Shown: positions 12,139 to 23,144 of the stretch, piece by piece
Position numbering within the stretch: the stretch's first letter is position 1
Layout of the letters: each line of letters begins with the position of its first letter
NCBI RefSeq assembly: GCF_963924675.1
Contig: NC_089232.1
Span: 39,990,159 to 40,054,158 of the forward strand
Reading direction: 5' to 3'
From: Phocoena phocoena
Lineage: Eukaryota; Chordata; Mammalia; Artiodactyla; Phocoenidae
DNA: 64,000 bases
Translations under genes and position numbers: made by a program
Notes under the pieces: model-generated
Database searches by the model: none
The model's input: only the letters and a program-made list of their open reading frames with translations
Told to the model about the DNA's origin: nothing

Positions 12139-12538
12139 TTTTTTTTTTTTTTTTTAAAGATTGATTTATTATTTATTTATCTTATTTATTTTTGGCTGTG
12201 CAGGATCTTAGTTGCGGCATGCGGGATCTTTGTTGAGGCGTGTGAGATCTTTTGTTGCACACGGGCTTCTCTCTAGTTGTGGCGTGCGGGCTTTCTCTTC
12301 TCTAGTCGTGCATGGGCTCCAGGGCGCATGGGCTCTATGGTGTGCGGGTTCCAGGGTGTGTGGGCTCTGTAGTTTGCAGCACGCAGTCTCTTTAGTTGAG
12401 GTGCGCGAGCTCAGTAGTTGTGGCACGCAGGCTTGGTTGCCCGCGGTACGTGAGATCTTAGTTCCCTGACCAGGGATTGAACCTGCATCCCCTGCGTTGT
12501 AAGGTGGATTCTTTACCACGGGACCACCAGGGAAGTCC
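12139..12538 (-). repeat. CHR-superfamily SINE (long, CHR-1-like)
   Basis: Minus-strand SINE of about 400 bp including a T-rich (A-tail) left end. The head at the right end reads ggacttccctggtggtcc on the minus strand. The body is an expanded set of 'agcccgcgtgcc / gcaactaaag' units, so it is longer than other copies here. The expansion probably reflects internal duplication of that unit. Confidence 0.9.
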
Positions 12539-12539
12539 T

Positions 12540-12767
12540 AGTAACTTTTTTTTTTTTTTTTGCGTTACGCGGGCCTCTCACTGTTGTGGCCTCTCCCATT
12601 GCGGAGCACAGGCTCCGGACGCACAGGCTCAGCGGCCATGGCTCACGGGCCCAGCTGCTTCGCGGCATGTGGGATCTTCCCGGACCAGGGCACGAACCCG
12701 TGTCCCCTGCATTGGCAGGCGGACTCCCAACCACTGCGCCACCAGGGAAGCCCCCCAGTAACTTTTT
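12540..12767 (-). repeat. Young CHR-family SINE with target-site duplication
   Basis: About 210-bp SINE (12547-12756) with a T16 left end (A-tail) and the head gggcttccctggtggcgc on the minus strand. A-box-like and B-box-like (gggttcgtgccc) Pol III motifs are kept. It is flanked by the direct repeat AGTAACTTTT (12540-12549 and 12757-12766). It inserted next to the older SINE on its left. Confidence 0.93.
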
Positions 12768-12924
12768 ATTCTTGAGAGCACAGGGCAAGGAAATAGGGCA
12801 CAGGGGAGCCGGGAGAGAGCCTCCCTTTGCTGTCCCAGCTTAGATTTCCATGGTTTGAGAAGAGGAAAGCTGAGTAATAACAAGGGCTAACTCCCAACCA
12901 CAGAGACTTTCTCTTATCCTAGAG

Positions 12925-13112
12925 CAGCGGTTCTGAAATTTTAGCACATGTCCAAATCTCCTAGAGTGTTGGTTTAGACTCAGATTTCTGGGTCCCACTC
13001 CCAGAGTTTCTGATTCAGTAGATCTGAGGTGGGCCTGAGAATTTGTGTCTCTAACAAGCTCCCAGGTGATGCTGGTCCCACAGGTCCGGGGATCGCGCTT
13101 GGAGACCCCCTG
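12925..13112 (+). mobile_element. MER5A-type hAT DNA transposon remnant
   Basis: Non-autonomous hAT-Charlie element. It starts 'cagcggttctgaaattttagcacatgtcc', then 'ggtcccactcccagagtttctgattcagtagatctgaggtggg', 'gagaatttgtgtctctaacaagctcccaggtgatgctg' and the terminal 'tccggggatcgcgcttggagaccc'. These are the MER5A landmarks end to end. No transposase. Confidence 0.88.
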
Positions 13113-13348
13113 AAGCTTGGGGCGAGCCCTGGCCCACTGCCTGACTCCATATGTGACCTCTGTAGATAGCTGTGATCCTAGTGTGCTGTAGTATCTTCCC
13201 ACATGTCTGCCTGGTTTTTCAAGTTCTGCGGTCCTCGAGGGAGTTTCTCTGTTTCTAGGGCAGAGCTTGGCAGGTCGAGAGTGTTCAGAATGATTTTGTT
13301 GAAGGGTGATTTTTGAGATGCTGTATCACAGGCTTTGATGTGTTTTAG

Positions 13349-13500
13349 AACCATAGAATGTTATGGGACTTTAGAGCTGACCCAATCCAACCAAGTTGTT
13401 CTACAAACAGAGAAACTGAAGTTCAGAAAGACCCAGGTCACAAGATCACACAAGATTGCCCAGGATCACACAGCTAGCCAGTTGTGTACTTCAATTAAGT
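13349..13500 (-). repeat. MIR-like ancient SINE fragment
   Basis: 'agaaccatagaatgttatgggactttagagctgacccaatccaacc', 'acagagaaactgaagttcagaaag', 'caggatcacacagctagccag'. Same MIR-like repeat as at 16.53 and 23.59 kb, directly followed by a true MIR. Confidence 0.55.
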
Positions 13501-13504
13501 GCCC

Positions 13505-13780
13505 TAATTATTTCCAAGGTTTACTGAGCAGTTGTTCACCATGTGCTGGAAACCTGGCTAAACACTGTAAGTTCTCATTTAGTTCTTTGTAGGATCTCCC
13601 TGTATTATCATTTAATTCTCAGAGTAACCCTATGAGTCAGTACAATTATTGTACTCATTTTGCAGGTATGAAAACTGAGGCTCAGATAGGTAAATGAATT
13701 GCCTCAGTCGCGTGGTAAGTGAGGAGCCAGGCGGTGTGGCCAGAGAATGAGCTATTAACCATTACGCTTTTCTGCCTGAT
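13505..13780 (-). repeat. MIR SINE
   Basis: 'tttactgagcagttgttcaccatgtgctgg', 'cattatcatttaattctcagagtaaccctatgag', 'gaaaactgaggctcagataggtaaatgaattgcc', 'gtggtaagtgagg'. Near full-length MIR in reverse. Confidence 0.85.
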
Positions 13781-13999
13781 GTGTAGTTGGTGCTCAATGA
13801 ATGCTGAAGTTCTGACAAGTTTAGTTTCTCTACCTGTGACATGGGGAATCACTTCTTGCATAGATTTTTGAAGGCCAAAATGAGAAATACGTATTAAAGC
13901 CCTTTGAGACTGTGAAGGGCTGGATGATGCCATCGGAAGAATGGATTTGTTGTCTCCAAAGCGTTTTCACAGACACTGTGCTTCTGCAGTGCTTTCCCC

Positions 14000-14480
14000 T
14001 CCAGCTGAAATGCTCTGCCACGTTGCCTCCACAGCTGGCCAGGTCTTGCTCTTACAGAGTCTTGAGCACCCTCCTTAATATACCTGTGTTCTGTGTACAT
14101 GTATTTTCTTTTTCTTCTTCTTTTTTTTTTTGTGGTACGCAGGCCTCTCACTGTTGCAGCCTCTCCCGTTGCGGAGCACAGGCTCCGGACCCGCAGGCTC
14201 AGCGGCCATGGCTCATGGGCCCAGCCGCTCCGCGGCGTGTGGGATCTTCCCGGACCGGGGCACAAACCCGTGTCCCCTGCATCGGCAGGCAGACTCTCAA
14301 CCACTGCGCCACCAGGGAAGCCCTTTTTCTTCGTTTTTTTCAATCTCCTTTAGATTTTGTTGTTTCACATTGTAACGTGTTGGCTCACACACCTGTATGT
14401 AGTCTGTACTGAATTGTCAGGCAGGGACCCTACTGTACCCACATCTGTACTCCCAGGAGTGTCATGTGGAGGGACCCTCA
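14000..14480 (+). repeat. L2 LINE 3' region, split by a SINE
   Basis: The left part (about 14000-14100) has 'ttcccctccagctgaaatgctctgcc' and the right part (14340-14480) has 'gtgttggctcacacacctgtatgtagtctg...gtcaggcagggaccctactg'. Both fit the L2 3' region in order, with the SINE at 14121-14323 inserted between. Diverged, so ends and assignment are approximate. Confidence 0.45.
14121..14323 (-). repeat. Young CHR-family SINE
   Basis: About 203 bp with T11 on the left (A-tail) and the head gggcttccctggtggcgc on the minus strand. Retains CpGs (ccgctccgcggcg), which suggests a young insertion. Flanks are T/C-rich, so an exact duplication cannot be set; ttctttttcttc-like sequence occurs on both sides. 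Confidence 0.92.
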
Positions 14481-15030
14481 GTGCTGGCTGAATTGGTTGT
14501 GCACATCCAGCATTATCAGAACCTGGATAGGTGAGCTGGGCAGGTATTACAGTCCCCGGACCAGACAGTAAGAGGGCTGAGCCAGGCTTAGCCTTGGGGT
14601 GGCCCACGCTCCCACAGTGAGTTCCTGGTAGAACTTCACCAAGAGCCTAGTCTTCTATGCTCCTGTTCACGTCACCTCCCCGTGAGTGGGTCAGTGGGAT
14701 GGAAAATTAGGACCATCCTTTTCCTTGCAGTTGCCTCCAGGTCCTCCTAATTTTTGGCTGACCAACCATGAGTTATTCTTTCTCAGATATCCAGGTCCTT
14801 CCAAAATGATCAGGAAACTTCCTGAGACTGCCCAACTTCTGGTCTCTGAGATTTGGGAAAATCGTGCCTGGGATGGGGTAGAGACGTCCTGGAAGAGGAG
14901 AAGGAGGAGGAGGGCGAGGGGGAGGGGAGGAGGAGTGTAGTCTTACAGAATCTCAAGTTTTGTGGGCCCCTCGACCAGAGCCGCGCCTTGAATGAGGGGC
15001 AGGAAAATCTTGCTGTTGCCCCTTCCTCCC
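14481..15030. other. Unique sequence with a purine-rich patch
   Basis: Mixed unique sequence. A GGA/GAG-rich patch at about 14890-14937 creates arginine/glutamate-rich chance frames. No gene recognised. Confidence 0.4.
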
Positions 15031-15033
15031 TAC

Positions 15034-15172
15034 AGACACACACACACACACACATATACACACAAAATAAGTATATATATGTATACCAGATATGTATATC
15101 TATATTTATATATCTGTATGTATCTATATATGTCTATATCTATACTTATATCTATATACACACGTAATGTTA
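15034..15172. repeat. (AC)n plus (TATATC/TATG)n compound microsatellite
   Basis: Begins with an AC run (15034-15053), then alternating purine-pyrimidine TATA/TATC/TATG units to about 15172, ending tatacacacg. Seen directly. Confidence 0.92.
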
Positions 15173-16527
15173 TGGCTGCTTTGGGACTGACTGAATTTTC
15201 TTCCCTCCTCAGCTGAGCTCCCTTTGGGAACATGGCCCTGGTGGTAATTTTGGAGTGTTTGAATCAGTCTGTGTCATCGCACACCAGAGGCTTTTTTCTT
15301 TCTCTTGGTTGTTACTGCCAGCTCTCTTTGGTTTGCTCTGTTCTGTATTCTCAGTTAGGGATAAAATATGGTTTATCCTCGCTGGCTTGGAGGGAATGAT
15401 TCACTAGAGGTTGAACCCTTCAGGAATAGTATACTGATGTAGGAATTAAGATGAGTTGGGTCCACCTCGGCATACCCTGCATATTTCAAAGACCGGGTGG
15501 AGCCAGCCCCGCATGTGCACACCAGCCTCCTGGAGAGCTTTATGATGGCGACTCCCCTCCCTGCTCAACGCAGGGCGTGCTTTTGCTCACTTCAGTGAGC
15601 GTGGATGCCAGGAGCAGAGACCAGTTTGAATGTGAGCCAAGTGGCTCCTTTGGCTCTGGCCACCCTAGGACATCAGGGTGGATCCAGGGGCAGCTCCTGA
15701 GACCCAGGTGAAGGCCTGCAAGGAAGGTGCACAGAGCCTCCAGGCCTTGGCCTTCCCTGTAGAGAATTTCCTTTCTCGTCTCCTCCTCTCTGCCTACCCA
15801 CATCCTGCTTTCTCTGGGTCCAGTTCTACACCCCATTTCTGCTGAGAAACCCCTGTCTTGGCAGGGGAGCATTGGTCATGTTGTCCGGTGGATCTCATGG
15901 CCATGCACTTGAGGATGCATGGGGCGTTGTCACAGGCACGCCCACATCAGGCAGTGAATAGTTGATGTTAGACTGGTGCGGGTAGGCCTAGGACCAGGGC
16001 CTGGAATGATGGGAGGCTTCTCCACTGTCTCGAGAAGGAGCGTTGTAATTTCAGCCTCCTCATCTCTCAGATGGATGCAATTAGTCTGCTTTCCCCTGGG
16101 GAAGGAGCAGGAAGGGGCTGAGGAAGAGCAGTAACGTCCTTTTAGGACACTTCGGAAACTACAGGACTCAGTCTTGAGGAGTCTCCTAAATAATACAGAG
16201 TTCTGTGCTTTTCTAGGCACATGAACTCTAAATCCCCTAACTTTTCTCTCACTCTCAAGAGCATGTTGGGATGGAAGTGACAGTGACCTTATCATGGGGG
16301 AAATCTTGAATCTCTTCTCAATTATTAAAACAAAACAAATTATTTTCAAACCATAAATTGTTATGGGAACAATTTGCCTGTGACTTAGGTCATATCTGTT
16401 AGAGACACACGGTTGCTTTCCAACATATTTGAACTGTGTTTCTGACATGCACAGTCTACCTTTGATAATAGACAGTCCTATACTGTTCACCGTTTGGGGT
16501 TTGAGTGTTATCTCCCTAACAATATTG
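15173..16527. other. Unique sequence
   Basis: About 1.35 kb without a nameable repeat. A 212-codon minus-strand open frame (15930-16568) runs into the MIR-like repeat on its right. Its translation has no domain I recognise and I treat it as chance. Confidence 0.4.
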
Positions 16528-16720
16528 TAGGACAATGGTGTTAGGGCTGGAAGGAATATTAAAGTCATCTAGTTCAATCACCTTATTTAATGGATGAGGA
16601 AAGTGTTCAGAGAGGTAGGTCATTCACTCAAGGTCACACAGTGAATTACGAGCTGGTAATGGAATCTGGTCTTTCAACTCTTAGTCTAGTGCTCTTTCCC
16701 CTTTGTGATGCCATCTGTGT
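16528..16720 (-). repeat. MIR-like ancient SINE
   Basis: 'ggtgttagggctggaaggaatattaaagtcatctagttcaatcacc', 'tggatgaggaaagtgttcagagaggta', 'tcactcaaggtcacacagtg', 'ctagtgctctttcccctttgtgatgcc'. Best-preserved copy of this repeat in the window. Confidence 0.65.
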
Positions 16721-16924
16721 CATTGTGGCATGTTGGCCATATATCCTGTTCATAAGAGGACCCAGGGAAGCAGATACCAAAACTCACCTGGGCGCCATGT
16801 CCATAAAAGAAAGAATGAATTAAAACTAGGGATGAAGTCTCCTTGAGAGTTCTGCCATATTGCCCATTCCTTCCTTAATATAGCTGACATTTCCACCATA
16901 GCCTTCTTTATATTTGAGAATATT

Positions 16925-17295
16925 TGAAAGCAACTCAACTGTCCAAAAGGGAGATTGGCAAAGTAAATTATGGCACATGCCCAGAATGCATTATCTTAGT
17001 TATTTAAAATGATGCTGTAGAATAATAGCTATCAACACAGAGAAATACAGTAGAATGTTACGTGTAAAGCAGCAGAATACTTATGTAAATAGGAGTATAA
17101 CCTTAGTTTGGAAAAAAATAAATTCATGTGCATAAAAACGGGAAATCAAAATGTCAACAATTGTTATATCTGGGTATTGGATTATGGAGTGCTCTTTACC
17201 TTCTTCTTTTCTATATTTCCAGTTTTTTTTTTTTCTATGAGATTTATTACTTTTATGTCAGGGAGAAACAACAGATGTTATTTAAAAAAAAGAAG
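16925..17295 (+). mobile_element. L1M LINE 3' end, truncated
   Basis: 'caactgtccaaaagggagattggcaaagtaaattatggcac', 'cagaatgcattatcttagttatttaaaatgatg', 'ttatatctgggtattggattatgg' and the terminal 'gagatttattacttttatgtcaggga' followed by an A-rich tail. This is a familiar old L1 3' segment. The next SINE inserted in its A-rich tail. Confidence 0.7.
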
Positions 17296-17298
17296 TCT

Positions 17299-17633
17299 GG
17301 GACTTCCCTGGTGGCGCAGTGGTTAAGAATCTGCCTGCCAATGCAGGGGACATGGATTTGAACTCTGGTCCGGGAAGATCCCACATGCTGTGGAGCAACT
17401 AAGCCCGTGAGCCATGACTACTGAGCCTGCGCTCTAGAGCCCGCGTGCCACAACTGCTGAGCCCATGTGCCACAACTACTGAAGCCTGTGCTCCTAGAGC
17501 CCATGCTCTGCAACGACAGAAGGCACCGCAGTGAGAAGCCTGCGCACCGCAATGAAGAGTAGCCCCCTCTCCCTGCACCTAGAGAAAGCCCGCACACAGC
17601 AGTGAAGACCTAATGCAGCCAAAAAAAAAAAAA
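17299..17633 (+). repeat. CHR-superfamily SINE (long, CHR-1-like)
   Basis: Starts gggacttccctggtggcgc and has a degraded B box (ggatttgaactc). The body has several 'gcccgcgtgccacaactgctga' units, and it ends gcagcc plus an A13 tail. Short flanking repeat AGTCT (about 17294 and 17634). Inserted in the A-rich end of the L1M copy. Confidence 0.92.
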
Positions 17634-18935
17634 GTCTAAATTAGGAAGATTTATATACAGTCCTCCCAAAAAACCTCATTTTTTTTTTAGATCTAAAATT
17701 CAGATCTAAATGTGGCTTGTCAAACTGGCTCCTGGCAACAGGACCTCTGGTGAAAGGCTAGGAAAGGTGAATTCAGAATTTGAATTTTCTTTCCTTTATT
17801 GGTTCCGGGCCAGAATCATTTGATCTCTCTCTGTTCTCAGTCTTCTGGACTCTCTTATGGGTATAATCTTTCTGCCTTTCCTGGGGAAGGGGAGGGAGAT
17901 CTATGTGGGAAGGAGCTGTACGTACTCATAAGCACCTTGGAAGTCTTAAATCCTTGGCCATAAAGAGGCCAAAGTGAGTGGGTGGTAATGACAGAAGGGA
18001 CCCACAGAAACTCAGCTCAGGCCTCCGGAATGTGAAGGAAAGACGAGACTGGATCCTGCTGCTCAGGATTCTCCTGCTGTGTTGGAAGTGACGCGTGGAA
18101 ATCCTCTCAGCCAGTATTTGGCAAATTTGCACGGAAGAATCCTTAACTGAACCGGCTTCTCCTTCAAAAACTGATCAGGGGACTTCGGGGGAGGCTGAGG
18201 TTTCTGTCACCACAGACTTTACCCCTGCACATCCTTCTCAGAGACAATATTTGCTATTGGGGCTCACATTGGCCTTCCTCAGAGAAGGAGTATTTGGATG
18301 CCCCTTTGTCTGCACTCACAGATGAACAAGAGAGCCTGAGAGCCCCGGATGGTGGGTCCATGCAGACCACAAATCAGTCGATGGATTCTTCTCCCTGCCC
18401 CTCAGGGCCACCTGAGAAATGTGAAAATATTTTGTCTTGCAACCAGAAAAACTGCCAAATCGAGGGCAGGAGGAGGAGGGACCTCCTTCCCACCAACCAA
18501 ATGATGTGAAAGCACAAGCCTTTCTTTTCTCTAGGGTGGCTGCGACCTGACTCTGAGCACTGGCCCTGCAGACTTCCGACCTGCTTTGGGAGGGTTTGAA
18601 AGGCTAATCCGCTCATTCCTATTCCAGACAGTCGCAGATTAGAGCCGCTGGTTGATACAATCTACACCATGGAAAAGAGCAACGTGATTGCAACTGGTTT
18701 CACAGGCTCCTTGGTGCCAATGATGAGGATTTCTCTGTTGCAACTCAGAGCTGACCACCAGGGTGACCTGGGCAGCCAGCCTCTGGCATAAATCTCTGAC
18801 CTTTAGCTGATTGATTTCCTCTGCAGCCTAGACATTGGTAGAAGTCTTGAAGGTGAGCAGGGCGCGTCCTTCTGGACTGCGTGTGACCTCCTGCTTTAAT
18901 CACTGTTGCTCTTGATCCTACTGCTCCAGGGAATC
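17634..18935. other. Unique sequence; possible non-coding exon inside
   Basis: About 1.3 kb of unique sequence. It includes a 26-bp segment (18827-18852) flanked by good splice-like signals, listed separately. No coding frame I recognise. Confidence 0.4.
18827..18852 (+). other. Candidate 26-bp micro-exon (speculative)
   Basis: The 5' side has ctgac/gctgat branch-point-like sequence and a pyrimidine stretch ending ctctgcag. The 3' side is AAG followed by gtgagc, a near-consensus donor. Such pairs also arise by chance, so this is inference only. Length 26 is not a multiple of three. Confidence 0.12.
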
Positions 18936-19226
18936 TGAAATGAGTCTTGCAAATGGAGCCAGTGACGAGTCTCGGAAACCTTTGCCGGTGACATCTTGTC
19001 GACTTTCAAGGCTCAGCTCAGATACTGCTTTCACTGTGAAGCCCTCTCTCATCCTCCCTTCCCCACTCTTTCCTGTCTCCATAGACTGTTTCAGACCTTG
19101 AGTTAGCCCTCGTTCCATTCTGCTGTGCATTTCAGTTAATTGCCTGCCTGCCTGTCTGCACCCCTAAGCTGTAAACTCTGCAGCACTCTTCACTGTGCTG
19201 GCCTGGTGTAGGTGCCAATTAAATAC
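18936..19226 (+). repeat. L2 LINE 3' region
   Basis: 'tcaaggctcagctcagatactgctttcactgtgaagccctctctcatcctcc', 'agctgtaaactctgcagcactcttc' and 'ggcctggtgtaggtgccaattaaatacctgg' follow the L2 terminal order. Confidence 0.7.
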
Positions 19227-19399
19227 CTGGTGGTTTGAAATACAAGGACGGGGCTCCATGGTACTGGGGTACTCCAGCTTTGCCAATTGCTTTGACCATT
19301 CCTGGTCCCACACTAAGTTTATTTTCTGCTACTTAATACCTAGCCTGGTATGGGAAGCTGAGGCAGTCCATTGATTAAACAATAAATGAGAAGTCAGCA

Positions 19400-19615
19400 A
19401 GAGAAATGTCATGGCCCCCAACTTCGAGGGACTTGTAATGAAGCTACTAAGAAAACATTACCGACGTGGAGCAACTAAGAGCCCTGCCTGCTGGACAGTG
19501 CTAGAAGTTGTGGGTGAGGTCACAGAGACTATCAGAGAGGTCTTCCTGGAGGAGGGAGAATTTCCCTTAGTGCCTTAACAATGGGAAGGATTCTGATGAA
19601 CCAATCTATTCTAAG
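19400..19615 (-). repeat. L2 LINE fragment
   Basis: 'tcatggcccccaacttcgagggacttgtaatgaagc', 'ggacagtgctagaag' and 'gaggtcttcctggaggaggga' match reversed L2 3' sequence, running 5' into the body. Confidence 0.6.
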
Positions 19616-19850
19616 CAGGTAGAGGAAAGAACTTGGAATTTGTGTCAGAAGATTTGTTTTTTTTCTAAAACTGACCTGCTCTAGGCCATGGACAAGCCAC
19701 CTAACCTCTCCAGCCTCATATTTTTAAAAATGGGAATCCTGAAAAAAGTCTGCTTGGCTTTCCTTATGGAATGCTGATGACATAAAGGATGTGAAACCTC
19801 TTGCAAATGGTAAAGTCATGTATAAATATTACTTCTTAACACTCCCCTTA
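19616..19850 (+). repeat. MIR SINE, diverged
   Basis: 'gacctgctctaggccatggacaagccacctaacctctccagcctcatatttttaaaaatgggaa' is the forward MIR core, followed by a decayed 'gatgtgaaacctcttgc' tail. Confidence 0.65.
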
Positions 19851-20400
19851 TCTGTAGGGAGGATGCATGATCTGCTTCCATGATTGTAAAGGCAGTTTAT
19901 GCCATTTCTTAGGGCTGTTGGTTGTCTGATTTCCTTTGACATCCTTTGACCTACTCTGATTTTTGCATGAACTTCAGCTATGTACATTATGCTTTTTTCA
20001 ATGCATTCTAGTGCTTTAAACCTGTTTTAAATCCAGAATTCTCAATATATTTTATATCATTGCACAGTACCACACACTTAGGTTTCGGTTTATACATATG
20101 CACACAGTTACATGTCAGAAACAAAGTTTTCATAAAAGCAAATGCCCTTGCTGTTTACAGTATACTGATCTTTCCTTTCTATTTCTTTTCTGTCCAACCA
20201 TTCCAATAAAAAGTTCTGGTTGCAACCTAATAACTTCATTTCACATCTTACTGCCCCCATAGATTTAAAAACCCTATTCTGAAGTGCGCAAAGAACCATC
20301 TCAGAAAACAAGATATGTGGAGCAGCAAACTAGAGAAGATCTCCAATGAAAGCTAAATTCAATTCAGATTATGAAATCCGTAGTTTAGAGGAGGAAGATA
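19851..20400. other. Unique AT-rich sequence
   Basis: Mixed AT-rich sequence. A segment near 20.10-20.30 kb may be an old repeat, but I cannot name it. Confidence 0.35.
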
Positions 20401-20429
20401 AGAGGTTCAAGTCAGTGTCTCAGGTTTTC

Positions 20430-20830
20430 CTGGAGGAGGTAAGAATGAATCTGGGCCTTCAGCAACTGGGACACAGTAGATGGTGAATAAAATAAGAGAA
20501 TTAAGAGTTGATGGGTAAGAAGGGCAAGTAAAGGCGTGATAGGCTTACTGTGGCAAGAAGAATGAGTGTTTTTGTTTGTAGGACAGCACAGAGTTACAGG
20601 AATTGTGGTGAGCAGTTTTAGGAAATCTGGTTTGTTAGGTAGTAGGACCAGGTGATAGAAGGATTTGAGTGCCAGACTGAGACCAATAAAATTGATATGG
20701 CAATTTGGCTTGAATGTGATAGGACATGGGATGCCTTTAGTGGTCCTTGAATAAGAGAGTGACAGGTTGAAAGCAGTATTTTGGGAGAGATAATCAGGCA
20801 GCAGTAATTAGGTTCAACATTTCTTCTGGT
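20430..20830 (-). repeat. L2 LINE fragment
   Basis: Reversed L2 3' body, in order: 'aatctgggccttcagcaactggg', 'aaggcgtgataggcttactgtggc', 'gaaggatttgagtgccag', 'tgcctttagtggtccttgaataagagagtgacag' and 'gggagagataatcaggcagcagtaattagg'. Considerably diverged. Confidence 0.55.
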
Positions 20831-21839
20831 CAGAGGGATGTGGCTTTTATTTTCTGGGTAGATTATGCAAGTTTGGGGCCAGAGCTGAATTGCTCAGGGG
20901 ATTAGGGAGATAGAGAGCTGCCGCCTGAATTATCCCTTTCCACTTTTCTTCTGAATGGCACATAGTCTCTCTCCTAAGTAATGGCGAACTCTTGTTTGCT
21001 TGCTTGTTTTAAAGGAGCACTGAATGATTAGCCACCTAAGTTCATACCAAATTATTAACCTTCTCAGGGTGCCCAGACATGTGATCTGACCTTGAAAGCC
21101 TCAACAAGCATCAGTTTTTCCCTTTCTGTGAAGCAGGAAGACTCCATTTTTACTCCATTGGCTTAGCAATAAGGCTTGATGTCCCTGAGAAGGCCTCAGT
21201 TTGTCACGTGAAGAACCAGGAGATAAAGTGAGAAGGTATATGTTGCTGAGGGAGAAAGAGGACGGATGAGAAAAGAGATCTGAACTTGAGGGAATTGGCA
21301 CACTTACCACTGGTCTCACCTTGTGCAGTGATAGAATAAGCTAATTTGGAGTCTGAGTCTCTTAACTTTGTAGCCTTGATTTACGTCTGATCTTACTCAA
21401 ATGGTGCTGTTCTCTAGGACTGATTGTGGGAAGTTGAGCTAAAAGGCAAGATGGAGGAACACATAATTGGTAGCTCATAAATAAAGGATCAAGAAGGGGC
21501 TCGTATTAGCTTCAAGCTTATTTACAGCCTCCCTTGGTGGGACGTGACATAACAAACCCAAGCATCAGAGGCTGGGATAATGAGGGGAATGACCAAGGGC
21601 TGGAACAGAGCGTCCTGCTCCTTGTATTCCTGCGTGGTGTGTGCTACACCGACAGAGAGAGGGAATTTTCTGATTGTCTCTACCATGCTGACCTTTAGCG
21701 TGTTTACTTTTCAGTTGGTTTGGGGAAGGCCCGTTTGAACTCTGCGGTATGAACAAGTTCACTCCTCCTCCACTTTCCTTTTTTTTTTATCCCCTCTTGC
21801 CCGGAACGGTTTGCTGAGTGACAAATAAACACAAGTTGT
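20831..21839. other. Unique sequence
   Basis: About 1 kb, no nameable repeat or gene. Confidence 0.35.
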
Positions 21840-22440
21840 TTTTACAGGTGTAAAACCAACAGATCAAATGCTGGCCTGTGCCTGGGCTTGTGCATGGGGA
21901 CTGTGTTATGTTTGGAGAATACCACCGCATCATTTACACTTGCAAACCCTTTGTAATCTTAATCTCTTTGTTGCTTTTATGTTATACTGGCCCCCCAAGG
22001 TTAAAGAAAGAGATTTAGACCTTAAACACAAATCCAGCCTTCAAGCTCTGGAATTATCTTTGCCTTTAAATGCCGCTGATCAATGCCCATTTCTTTTGAA
22101 AATAAAACCCTTTTGAACCTTGAAAGCCTTCCACTGTTGAGCTATGCCTAAGTGCCACATGGGGGAATGGGCAGCAAAGAGCCCATTTTTCCCTTAGTGC
22201 TTGCATTAGGGGTCCCAGAGTTCAGTCCAACGCAATCAATTTAATTGGCGCTAGCTCTGGTGACAAATTATGCTGGTTTACACTCCAGTGTAGCAGAGAT
22301 TCCTCAAACGCTGGGGAAGAAGGGAGATACACTTCTTGGTCTCTACTTAAAGAGGGCAACAGTATTGGAAAAGGAGCACATTTAATTTATCACTGTCAGA
22401 GCAGGTGCAAAGTTTAATTCTAACTAAAAGCATTAAACAA
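21840..22440. promoter_or_regulatory. Candidate conserved non-coding element
   Basis: Repeat-free block dense in developmental-type binding motifs: TTAATTGG homeobox core (22241-22248), 'cgcaatcaat', an E-box CAGGTG (22402-22407) overlapping a TGCAAAG TCF/LEF-like site, and several TTTAATT cores near 22380-22440. Conservation cannot be measured here; the call rests on motif density and lack of repeats. Confidence 0.25.
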
Positions 22441-23144
22441 TTAACCCAGACAGTCAGGCCTTCTGAAAATGCTCAGTAGCAGGGAACACACGGACCAGAT
22501 TACCAATGGAAACGTTGATGCTTCTCTTTTATTCCATTGAATATCTTCTTGCACTTTTTTTTTAAACAAAGGAAAGTCCCAGAAATACAATAACTTCTTA
22601 GGTCTTTTGGTTGATGTCTGAATTGAAAGGGCCAGAGAGGACACCGCCTTACACTCAAAGATCAACAAATAGCTGTCCTTTGAGCCCCGGTTGATTAGCT
22701 GTAAGAGAAATAAGAAGTCACTTGAGTTTGAAGCTCTCGTAGGTTGATTGTCCCGCCTTTTTTATGGTTAAATATATTACCATGCAATATATATTCCATT
22801 AATTTGAATTATTCTGCAGTATCTGAATCCTTGGAGGCTAGCTGTTATTTCGGAGGGGTGGTAAACAAAAGGGAAGAGCTAGGGGATGAACAGGATTCAG
22901 ATAGCAATGAAATCCAATTAGACATAGAGATGAACCTTGCTTCTCAGATACGTAATACATTTACTTTTTGTGGTTGTTGAGTTGACCAGAGAATCACTGC
23001 ATTTTAGAGCTGTAAGGTCTTTGGAGAACTTTGAGGCTTAACCTGGAGAATTTTGCTGTGCAGTTGTTAAGGCCCAGCCAGAGAGGGCAAGTTTCTGCTT
23101 CACATTATGTAGCTTCTGCAGCTATTCTGACTCTATGCGGGCAG
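22441..23144. other. Unique sequence
   Basis: Repeat-poor mixed sequence continuing from the candidate element. No gene recognised. Confidence 0.35.

Noticed and set aside
12513..12883. Protein-like frames shared between 12.5, 14.1, 24.8, 50.6 and 57.7 kb
   Set aside because: The recurring peptides (for example HCCGLSHCGAQAP) are translations of the same CHR SINE, not a gene family.
13894..14412. 149- and 166-codon frames on opposite strands
   Set aside because: Both are largely SINE sequence joined to flanking L2-like DNA.
14853..15233. Tyr/Ile/His-rich repeat frames on both strands
   Set aside because: Translation of the AC/TATATC microsatellite and the adjacent purine patch.
15930..16568. 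212-codon minus-strand open frame
   Set aside because: The longest frame in the window, but it overlaps a MIR-like repeat and its translation shows no domain, signal or composition typical of a real protein. A few frames near 200 codons are expected by chance in 64 kb read in six frames.
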